The notes below the pieces were generated by a model. That model was not told the DNA's origin and searched no databases. It worked only from the letters and a program-made list of their open reading frames with translations. Shown here in pieces: positions 55,370-64,000 of a stretch of DNA of 64,000 nt. The DNA lies in NCBI GenBank assembly GCA_036785705.1, contig JAWUZG010000978.1:62001-126000 (forward strand). The letters run 5' to 3'. This DNA is from Acanthornis magna (lineage: Eukaryota > Chordata > Aves > Passeriformes > Acanthizidae). The translations under genes and the position numbers were made by a program. The stretch's first letter is position 1. Every line of letters begins with the position of its first letter.

Positions 55370-55737
55370 TGTGCCTGTGAACCGGGCCATCTCCTCAGCA
55401 GACACCAAAGTGCTTCCCTCCAGCCCTGAACCTCCGCCACAACTGCCTGTTTTTCTTCAGTACCTGCTGCTTCTTCCTTTGTTCCAAGCAAGTCCAGGAT
55501 TTTGTTTTGAGGCTCATGCATGTGTCATCTTGAAGGTGCCTGCATGGAGGAGAGGGACGGCAGCTGCAGCCCAGGGCTCGTGTCCCATCAGAGTCTCTCT
55601 CTCACGATGGCACCAATGCCGCGGCCTCGGGAGGCCTGACTGTGGAAGGCGAGTCTGCCCTCAAGCACGGCCGTTGAAGTCAGTCAGGGGCACAGGCTAC
55701 AGCAGAAGCTGCCAAGTCTTGCTGTGAGGCTGGCAAA

Positions 55738-55989
55738 TCAAGAGAAAGCCATTGTGGTCAGTTGTGCTGAAGCCTTTTGCCAAACCACATGCCATTGTGC
55801 CCACAGTATCCCCGTTTGGTGTCCTGGCCGGTGCGGGTGCCTTGTTGAGCAGGTAGCGGTGTTCTGGCTCCTGCTGTTCCTGCGCATGCTCTGGTGCTGT
55901 TTCTGCAGTGCCCAGAGCCACTTCCACAGCAGCGACTCCGCAGGCCTGCTCGAGGAGACAGCGCTGCCCTCCTCATGGTGACAGTGGCT
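55738..55989 (-). pseudogene. Orphan last exon of MROH
   Basis: Open for 84 codons with an acceptor (GCACCGCAG) and TGA, ending like copy 1 (QLTTMAFS). It is intact but has no upstream exons. Confidence 0.75.
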
Positions 55990-56830
55990 CTGCGGTGCCA
56001 GAACTCTGTGTCCCCTTGGCAATGGCACCGTGGCCTGGGCAGCTGTGGAGGCCCGCGCTGGCCACCAGCCCTGCCCCTGCCCACTGCCCACTGCCCCTTG
56101 TTGGCAGCACGCAGTAGCCGTGCCCCAGCAGGGGCCCCTTTGCCTCCTTGTCCCCAGCCAGCCCAGCCTGGGCACCTCAGAGGTGTCCCCAGCCTCCCTC
56201 CCGCTGAGGCTCAGCCTCGAGGCATGGGAGATGCCTCAGGGAAACAGCAGAGCAGCTGTCAGGAACAAGGCAGCTGCCTGGGGGCTGCTTAGGGCCTCTG
56301 ACACCCAATTCCTCAGGGCTTCCCAGCACCCAGCACCCAGCCCCACATGGGCCTCCTGGCCCTGGTAGGCTCCTGTCACCCACCCCCTCACACATTCCCC
56401 CCTCGTGCTGTCCCACTGCCTCGTCCCGATCAGGGCCTGCGCAGCACCTCATCCCTTCACATCCTCCCACTGCCCCGTCCCCTCAGGGTCTCCCCCAGCC
56501 CGGTCAACCTGCCTGGCAGCGGCACAGCCCCGCTGGAGCTCCAGAGGAGCCGCACCAAGAGGCACCTCGGAGCCCTCGGCAATCCAGCCGGCAACACACG
56601 GGCAGGACACAGATGGCGCTGCCCTGCTGGCACAGGGCTTGTGGCCATCTCCAGGCACCAGTCTCGCAGGGATCCCCGCAGCTCCAGCCTCTGCCCACTC
56701 GCTCTGGCGGAAGCGTTAAGGCTGCAGCAGAACCACCAAAGGCCAAGGCGCTTCTGGCCTCTTTCGCTTCCACACTGCACGGCCCGGACAGTCTGCTGAG
56801 CGCAAGCACCCTTTCCCCCCCTCTTTCCCT

Positions 56831-57470
56831 ATGCCCTGCAGACTCTGGGCCTCACGGAACCCAGGAGAGCATTGGGAGGCTATGGAACAATATGGCACCA
56901 GGGTTCCACTGCAACCTGATGGAACCTCATGGAAGCAAGGGACCATTGTGACCCTGCTCCAGCAGGGCGGCGAAGCCAGAGCGCCGATGTCACCTGCGCA
57001 CCTGAGGAGTTATGGCAGCATGGGCTGTGACATCACAGGGGGGCAGTGTGACATCATGGAATGGTTTGTGACACCACAGGGCAGGTTGTGTGACATCCCA
57101 GAGTGGGGCTGTGTGAGGTCACTGGGTGGCTGTGTCACATCACAGAGCAGGCTATGACATCACATGGCGGTGTGAGGTCACAGGGGCTGTGTGACGTCAC
57201 TGGGAGGTCACTCTGCCCTGGTCCCCCCTCACAGTCCCGTCAGAGAAGTCCAACGCTGCTCGTGCACAGCAGGGTCCCCTGTCTCCCCGGGTCCCCCCTG
57301 CCCCGCTGCCGCAGCCTTCCCCAGAGGATGTTCCACAAGATCAACCCCAGAGCCTGACATGGGGACAGGGGGGACAGGGCCATGGGGGATGGGGCAGAGG
57401 GACAGGGAGCCCCCGACAGAGTCCCCATGTCCCCCAGGGCAAGAGCCTGGCCCAAGGCTCTTTCATGCTG
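56831..57470. repeat. Inverted partial copy of the TGATGTCA block
   Basis: 57000-57210 has TGTGACATCAC-type units and 57220-57470 is the reverse complement of 19083-19330. 56831-57000 is a short spacer with CATGGAACC phrases like the 47-bp minisatellite. Confidence 0.65.
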
Positions 57471-57529
57471 TTATGAATGAGGGCTTGAGAGCACTTAGAA
57501 AACCCCCAGCACGCAATCGGCAAACCCCA

Positions 57530-57678
57530 TATTTAATATTAAGCAACAGCACAACAAAGTTCATTGGCAAGAGTCACTCTGCTCCTGACTGGAGAGTTCA
57601 GGCACACCAAGGAAATAAAACAACAACAAAATCAAACAAAATCCAATCAATCAAACCAGAAATGAACCAAGAGCTGTC

Positions 57679-57733
<55 letters not shown>

Positions 57734-59300
57734 CAAAAGGACAGTTGTGGTAGTTTTGCCTGGCCCAGTTTTTGCCAGTGGATAGGGTGGGGTACAAAGA
57801 TGGCTCCTGCATGTCCTGAGTAAAGATTCTGGACATTTCTCCACCATGTCCAGCAGAGCCAATCTCTGATGGCTCTGAAGATGATGGACATGCTGCTGGC
57901 CAAACCTGGGCCAATTGGAGATGTTAGTTACGCCTCTGTGAAAACATATTTAAGAAGAAATCAAAACAAGGTAAGCACGCACTTCTTTGTAGCCAGGGAA
58001 GGAGGAGGAGGAGGAGGTAAAAATATGTGAGGGAGAACAACATGGAGGCAGCAAGGTCAGTGGAGAAGGTGGGGGAGGAGATGCTCCAGGCGCCGGAGCT
58101 GAAAATCCTCTGCTAGCCGTGGTGAAGACCATGGGGGAGCAGGTGGTCCCCCTGCAGCCCATGGAGTCCAGGGGATGCAGAGAACCCCCCACAGCCGTGG
58201 GGAGGTGCCCACGCCAGAGGAGCAGGTGGATGCCTGCAGGAAGCTGTGATCCAGTGGGAGTCGCAGCAGAGACTGAGAGTTGCAAAGGCCTTGCAGGAGA
58301 GAGAAAGGCCTTGCTCCCGGGATGGAAACAGCCTGGCCTCGGCTTGGAAATCTGCAGCCTGGAGAGAATCTCGGACAGCAGCAATCGGGCGGGGCTGCTC
58401 GTGAGATTGGAGCCACGCCAAAGAAGTTTGCAGAGGACTGTCTCTCATGGGAGGGACCCCCATGGCTAAGTAGAGGATTCTTTTCCCCTGATGGACTGAC
58501 CCTGACCAAAGGAAACCCCCATACCCTGCCCCCACCCCAGAGCTGTTGGTTAGAAGGAAGGAGGGAGGGGGCGAGCTGAGAAATGGCCTTAATAGGGAGA
58601 GGGGTGAGTAGAGAAACAGCGTTTGTAGCAGAAGAATTGTGGCGTTGGACTGACTAAGAAAAGCCACATATCTTGCCCCAACCTGGATCTGCTGGTTGAA
58701 AGGAGGGAGGGGGTGAGCTGGGAAGCGGTGCCTTAAGAGGGAAGGGGGGTCAGTGAAGAAACGGTGTCTTGAGAGCTTATTTTTACCTCTGATTTATCCT
58801 CCGACTCTGTTAGATTAATAAATCACTTTTTTTTTTTGCAACTTTAAGTTTTACTGCCTGCTTTTACCCTGAGTCTAGTGCGTCCCCTTATCAGTAGTCT
58901 TATCTCAACTCATAAGTCCAGTGTTTTGTGTTAATTTTCCCTCTCCTCTGCATAGCTGCAGCAGGAGAGAGCATAGAGAGCAAACGTCGTAGGTGCCTGG
59001 CATTTAGCCAGGGTCAAACCCACGACAACAGTCAGGGCAAGGATAAAAGGAATACGGCCTGAAAGTTTAACAGCCCTCAAACTTAACAGTACTTAACATC
59101 TACCATAACCTAACTTATACCTATGACTCAACAATTTAGCAAAAAACCCAGCATTTAACAGTATTTACCTGAACTTATGACCTACAACTAAACATTTAAC
59201 AGAGGAATAGTATTTAACTTAGCTTATACCTTATATTAAACCCGGAATTATGATAAGGCACTTCAGAAAGCACTGACTTAGAAAGCTATAACCTGTGCAA
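57530..59300 (+). mobile_element. Unclassified element with (TG)n, split by an LTR
   Basis: The left part, 57530-57745, has (TG)n at about 57680-57732 and GACAAAAGGACAGT; the right part, 59028-59300, resumes with GGATAAAAGGAATA and the TTAACAGTACTT-rich tail. Uninterrupted relatives are at 9560-9995 and 18500-19035. Confidence 0.75.
57746..59027 (+). mobile_element. Solo LTR, 1282 bp (family B), with 5-bp target duplication
   Basis: Begins TGTGGTAGTTTTGCC and ends CCCACGACA; ACAGT is present on both sides (57741-57745, 59028-59032). CATATTTAAGAAG near 57946 could be the TATA region and ATTAATAAATC near 58815 the polyadenylation signal. The 5-bp duplication fits ERVL-type elements. Relative at 21424-22722 (minus). 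Confidence 0.85.
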
Positions 59301-59345
59301 CGTCAATTCAAATTTTCCAGATTTTGAGAAGAGGAAGTCAGGAAA

Positions 59346-59676
59346 AGACAGAGAGACAGAGAGAGAGAGAGAAAGACAGAGAAAGACAGAGAAAGACAGA
59401 GAAAGACAGAGACAGAGAGGCAGAAACACAGAGACAGAGACAGAGACAGAGACATAGACAGAGACAGAGACAGAGACAGAGACAGAGACACAGACACAGA
59501 CACAGACACAGAGAGACAGAGACAGAGACAGAGACAGAGACAGAGACAGAGACAGAGACACAGACACAGACACAGACAGAGAGAGACAGAGACAGAGAAA
59601 CAGAGACAGACAGAGAGACAGACAGAGAGACAGACAGAGACAGAGACAGACAGACACAGAGAGACAGACAGAGGCA
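59346..59676. repeat. (GACAGA)n microsatellite
   Basis: About 330 bp of GACAGA with GACACA and GAGAGA variants. It grew at the junction between the element's end and the next LTR. Confidence 0.95.
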
Positions 59677-60320
59677 TGTGATAAATGACTGAATGATAAA
59701 TGCTGACTTTCGCATATATGAATTTAACATTTACAAGTGATGTGTACTGTATAAAAAATCGTGTTAAGATAAAATATAATTAAGTAGAAACACGGTTAGG
59801 GTAAATTGTAACTTCGAAATAGTTGTGATATGTTAGAAAACGTAGTAATAAATAAATGGTAATAAATGTCTTTTAAGTTGATAAACCACAGAGCCGGGGA
59901 CCAAGACGTCTTAAAGAAACAAAGAAGATAACCATAGGCATCCCAGCAAGTCTGTTGTCTTGACTCACACCTCCCGAAAGGAGCTGTCACCTACAAATTA
60001 AGTTGGAACTGAGGAAACATAGACGGGAGGATTTCGGCCTTCAGTTCTGAGGCAATCCAGAGGATCCGAGACTCCAAGACTTCTGCCGCGCTAGCAGAAG
60101 GGGGCAGGGATTGGAGGGGGGGAGTTGAGTGAAGTGTAAATTATCTTCTAGCCTTAATGAATATGTAACAGTTAAAGAAAGTACTTCAGTTCACAGTACA
60201 ATGGATGGGTTCGCCTCTTGAAAAATTGCTAAGTGCCCAGCGCTGTTTTTGCCTTTGCTCTATTAATAAATGCTCAATATTATGTTGATAAAATTTCAGC
60301 TTGTTAATTCTTTCATAACA
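59677..60320 (+). mobile_element. Solo LTR, family A, first of a tandem pair
   Basis: TGTGATAAATGACTG to TTTCATAACA. The right flank is CGGG; the left flank is the (GACAGA)n tract, so no target duplication can be read. Confidence 0.8.
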
Positions 60321-60324
60321 CGGG

Positions 60325-60967
60325 TGTGATAAATGAGTGAATGATAAATGCTGGCTTGCGCATATATGAATTTAACATTTACAAGTGATGTGTACTGTAT
60401 GAAAAAATGTTAAGATAAAATATAATTAAGTAGAAACAAGGTTAGGGTAAATTGTAACTTCGAGATAGTTGAAATATGCTAGAAAATGTAATAATAAATA
60501 CATGGCAATAAATATCTTTTAAGTTAATAAACCACAGAGCCGGGGATCAAGACATCTTAAAGAAACAAAGAAGATAACCACAGGCATCCCAGCAAGTCTG
60601 TTGTCTTGACTCACACCTCCCACAAGGAACTGCCACCTACAAATTAAGTTGGAACTGAAGAAACATAGACGGGAGGATTTCAGCCTTCGGTTCTGAGGCA
60701 ATCCAGAGGATCCGAGACTCCAAGACAGGCGCCGCGCTGGCAGAAGGGGGCAAGGATCAGAGGCGGGGAGCTGAGTGAAGTGTAAATTACCTTCTAGGCT
60801 TAATGAATATGTAACAGTTAAAGAAAGTACTTCAGTTCACTGTAAAATGAATGGATTACGCCTCTGGCAAAATTGGTAAGCCGCCAGCGCTGGTTTTGCC
60901 TTTGCTCTATTAATAAATACTGAATATTATACAGTTAAAATCTCGGTCTGTGAATTCATTTATAACA
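60325..60967 (+). mobile_element. Solo LTR, family A, second of a tandem pair
   Basis: TGTGATAAATGAGTG to TTCATTTATAACA, flanked on both sides by CGGG. Only four bases separate it from the LTR at 59677-60320. Confidence 0.85.
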
Positions 60968-60999
60968 CGGGGAAGGGAAAACCAGAGATGAGTGGGACC

Positions 61000-61570
61000 C
61001 CCGAAACCGGGAAGCCCCCAAACAGCAACTCCCGGACACCGGGAGCCCCCTGAACGTCCCTTTCCGGGTACTAGAACACCCTCCACCCCCATGCCTGGGT
61101 ACTGTGACCCCCCTGCATCCCCTTCCCCAGCTCCAGAACCCCCGTATTCCCCCTTATCTGGTCCAGGGACCTCCCTGAATACCCCAGAACTACCATTCCT
61201 GTGTACTGTGACCCGCTGCATCCCCCTACCCAGCACCGGGACACCCTGTTCCCTCTTGTTTGGCACGAGGACGTCCCTGAACCCCCATTCCTGGGAAGGG
61301 GACTTCCCTGAACCCACATTCCCCGTCCAAGGAAACCCCCTGATCCACCATTTCTGGGCCCCGGGACTCCCCTGAAACTCTATTTCCGGGGCGGGGATCC
61401 CCCCGTGCCCCCCGGCAATGGGAACACTTGACCCCCCATTCCCGGCACTGGGACCTCCTGGCACCCCCATATCCAGGTGTGAAACCCCCACTGCCGTGCA
61501 CGGGGACCCCCTGCACCTCCATCCCCGGCGCTGAGACCCCCCTGAGCCCCCTTATCCTGCACCAATAATT
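61000..61570. repeat. Minisatellite, about 31-bp unit
   Basis: About 18 degenerate units like CACTGGGACCCCCCTGAACC with CCCATTCCCGG. The minus strand is open for 193 codons because units vary little in frame; I do not take it as a gene. Confidence 0.8.
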
Positions 61571-61980
61571 CCTTGCACCCCCTCTTCCCCAGCCCCCCGC
61601 GCTCCCTCGGTCACTTTCGTGTCTCCCAACCTGCGCCACCAGGATCCACCCAGCGACCGCTGACTGCCCCCGGCACCGGGACTCCCTCCCGGCCCCGTCT
61701 GCTCCCGGGACCTTCTGCAAACAGCCGCGGAAAGTGTTCAAAAAGTCATCATTCTTTTGATTCATTTCGTTGGTTTCCGGGGGAGAACCGGTGAGACAGC
61801 AACTCACCACAAACCTCAGGGAGGGCAACAAAGGCTGTGTGTGGGGGAAGTAGAGCAAAACCACGATGGAATAGAAGGAAAAAAACAAAAACAAAAAAGA
61901 AAAAAAAACCCAAAAGAAGAAAAAGACAAAAAAAAAAGGGGGGGAAGAAGTTAAATAAAATATACAATAAAATAGCATAA
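61571..61980. other. No gene; A-rich tract
   Basis: Ordinary sequence, then an A-rich purine tract at about 61870-61945. Confidence 0.45.
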
Positions 61981-62920
61981 CATTACTATGAAAAAAAGAA
62001 AATAACGGCACAGCGTGTTCTGGTGAGACTTGGAGTTTGTTGTCCGATCTCCGAGCTGGGTCTGAGCCAGAAACCAGTGGGGTGGGAGAGACATTGGTGC
62101 TGAGGGGCTGAATATTTCGGAAACTAAAGTATCAAGTAACAACTGGAGGTTGCAGAGCTCTGTGATAAATGAGTGAATGATAAATGCTGCCTTTCGCATA
62201 TATGAATTTAACATTTATAAGTGATGTGTTCTGTATGAAAAAAATAGTGTTAAGATAAAAATACAATTAAGCAAAAAACGGTTAGGGTAAATTGTAACTT
62301 CGAAATAGTTATGATATGTTAGAAAACGTAGCAATAAATACATGGTAATAAATGTCTTTTAAGCTGATAAACCACAGAGCCAGGGATCAAGATATCTTAA
62401 AGAAAGAAAGAAGATAACCATAGGCATCCCAGGAAGTCTGTTGTCTTGACTCACACCTCCCACAAGGAACTGTCAACTATGAATTAAGTTGGAACTGAGG
62501 AAACAGACGGGAGGATTTCAGCCTTCAGTTCTGAGGCAATCCAGAGGATCCGAGACTCCAAGACAGGCGCCGCGCTGGCAGAAGTGGGCAGGGATAGGAG
62601 GGGGGAGTTGAGTGAAGTGTAAATTACCTTCTGGGCTTAATGAATATGAAACAGTTAAAGAAAGTACTTAAGTTCACAGTACAATGGATGGGTGCGCCTC
62701 TGGCAAAATTGCTAAGTACCCAGCGCTATTTTTGCCTTCGCTTTATTAATAAATGTTCAAAATTACGTAGTAAAAATTTCAGCTTGTGAACTCATTTATA
62801 TCAGGTTCCAGAGCGCACGTTGGATTCCTTCATTTCAAGTTGAAAGCTCAGCTCCACTTTTCACTCTGATTTGTAAGGATGAATGCAAACATTCAACAAA
62901 ATTCCCATAGAAAGACCCCA
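61981..62920. repeat. 940-bp segment duplicated at 4191-5125
   Basis: Direct copy, 57.8 kb from its partner, including an LTR. Right of AGAAAGACCCCA it continues into unique sequence, so this locus may hold the source or another arrangement of the same donor. Confidence 0.85.
62161..62803 (+). mobile_element. Solo LTR, family A
   Basis: TGTGATAAATGAG to CTCATTTATATCA. It shares its outside flanks with the LTR at 4371-5008, so both derive from one insertion. Confidence 0.8.
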
Positions 62921-63300
62921 CGAAGGTTCGTGTTGGAAGGGTTCCCTCGGGGCAGCCTCAACTCCTGCCCTGCTTTAGTCCCTCTCAATCCCCCTGTGGT
63001 TTCAGCTGCTTTGCTCTGGCTGCCCCAAATCACCGTTAATTCCACGGAATTGAAACAAATCCGAGTCCTCGTGAGTCGGGATAAGGGCAGGGAGAGGTCA
63101 CTCAGGGATCGCCATCACGGGCACAACAGCCCCGACGTGGGGAAATGAATGGGAGTTGGGACTCAGCAAATCAGAACAGGAGAGTGAGGAGTAAAATAAA
63201 TCCTGGAAAAAAACACCTTCTCCCGATCTCTTTCTGCTTCCCGGACTTCACTTTATCCCCGGCTCCCTCCGTGCTCTGCCCAGAGGTGCAGGGAGAAGGG
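62921..63300. other. No gene recognised
   Basis: Unique sequence leading into the CpG-rich end of the window. Confidence 0.4.
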
Positions 63301-63900
63301 ATGGGAGTGACGGTCAGTTCGTGCCGCTGCTTCCCCTCAGGGGCAGGAATCCTTCCCCTGCTCCGGCGTGGGATCCCTCCCATGGGCTCAGTCCCTGCCC
63401 TGTCCAGCGGGGGTCCCTCCCCACCCGTGCGGTCACTCCTCGGCCCGGTCCCGAGGCGCGGGGCAGTCGTGTCGCAGCCGCGCTCCGGCCCCGTCAGCGG
63501 CAGCGCCGCTCCGTGCCGGGCAGGGCCGGCAGAAGGAGCCGGGCGGCGGCGGGGGCTGAATCCCGGCAGGAGCAAGAAGAACAAGAAGAACAAGAAGGGG
63601 CCGGGGCCGCCGGCGGTGTCCGATCCCCGCGAGCAGCGGGGAGGCCTCGGGGAGCGGCCGCGGGCGGGGCCCTTTGGAGCCGCCCCGAGGCCTTTGTGCC
63701 GCCCCGGGTCCCTGAAGGAGTCGCTCCGCGGGACGGGCGAGGTGCGAACGACAGAAAAGACAGAGAAAAGAAGAAAATGCAATCAAAGAGGCGCACCGAG
63801 GGGCGTCTCGGCCGGGCCGTGTCACTGAAGAGCTGCACCGAGAGAGCGGCGACGAGCGGCGGCGGTGAAAGAGCCGCAGCGTGAGGGGCGTGGGATGGGA
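63301..63900. promoter_or_regulatory. CpG-island-like region
   Basis: Dense CG dinucleotides, GGGCGG boxes (e.g. near 63660) and no repeats. AGAGCTGCACCGAG at 63828 recurs as AAAGCTGCACCGAG at the very end. This would suit a promoter of a gene beyond the right edge; several frames are open, as expected at this GC content, and none is recognised. Confidence 0.45.
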
Positions 63901-64000
63901 GGTGCGAATAGAATAAAATATAGAGATTTAAAGAAAAAATTATGAAAGAACATCAGCGGGAGTGGTGGCCGCTGCCTGTGACTACAAAAGCTGCACCGAG

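Larger units (their letters stand above)
53475..56830 (-). pseudogene. Inverted fragment of the MROH array
   Basis: On the minus strand this follows copy 1 from intron 15 (homologous to 37095) through the last exon and the spacer and into the 5' region of the next unit (homologous to 40134). It therefore spans a boundary between two tandem units. Fifteen of sixteen exons are absent, so it cannot make an MROH protein. A solo LTR interrupts the spacer. Confidence 0.8.

Noticed and set aside
59286..59730. Long frames in the (GACAGA)n tract
   Set aside because: A six-base repeat is open in most frames by composition alone.

Overview
The window looks like bird nuclear DNA, most likely a songbird (passerine). 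It holds CR1 LINEs with the (ATTCTGTG)n tail, several endogenous retrovirus LTR families, a family-14-type olfactory receptor, C2H2 zinc-finger genes of an avian type, and a pair of maestro heat-like repeat (MROH) genes of the kind multiplied in songbirds. Fragments of MHC class II beta chain genes, scavenger receptor (SRCR) exons, an olfactory receptor and zinc fingers lie within 15 kb of each other. In chicken these families share the MHC microchromosome (chr16), so I infer an MHC-linked or chr16-like region. All genes are spliced and the region is full of segmental duplications, so single open frames mislead; gene models here rest on exon homology, splice sites and phase. 

Layout. 1-7.5 kb: two direct copies of a unit made of a TCCCAGT minisatellite, a GC-rich flank and a seven-finger C2H2 gene. 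The first gene is dead (2282-3376) and the second reads through (6330-7372). 7.5-9.5 kb: LTR scrap, two decayed SRCR exons and a truncated olfactory receptor joined head-on. 10.9-16.8 kb: an inverted third zinc-finger unit (gene 12083-13158, minus, the best preserved), mixed with scattered MHC class II beta pieces (cytoplasmic/TM exons, a beta-1 exon, a leader exon), then a two-finger fragment. 17-26 kb: LTRs, a (TG)n element, two copies of a block with a TGATGTCA-rich array, a 1.3-kb LTR, CR1 pieces and a 47-bp minisatellite. 27.2-30.7 kb: a deleted gammaretrovirus-like provirus, cut off exactly where the MROH duplication begins. 

30.7-46.9 kb: two tandem MROH genes on the plus strand. Each has 16 exons with consistent phases; the predicted proteins are 732 and 779 residues. 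The second ends in a new C-terminus because the duplication stops inside its last exon. 47.2-50.6 kb: a ZP3-type zona pellucida gene on the minus strand, about nine exons, with two apparent one-base frame breaks. 50.7-52.8 kb: a CR1 LINE with part of its reverse transcriptase. 53.1-56.8 kb: zinc-finger scrap and an inverted fragment of the MROH array that still holds an intact last exon and a solo LTR with a 6-bp target duplication. 56.8-64 kb: an inverted counterpart of the 17-20 kb region, a solo LTR with a 5-bp target duplication, a (GACAGA)n tract, tandem solo LTRs, a 31-bp minisatellite, a second copy of the 4.2-5.1 kb segment, and a CpG-island-like end. 

Likely working genes are the two MROH copies and the zinc-finger genes at 12083-13158 and 6330-7372. 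The ZP3-type gene would work if its two frame breaks are sequence errors. The rest is pseudogene fragments and repeats shuffled by repeated duplication and inversion.
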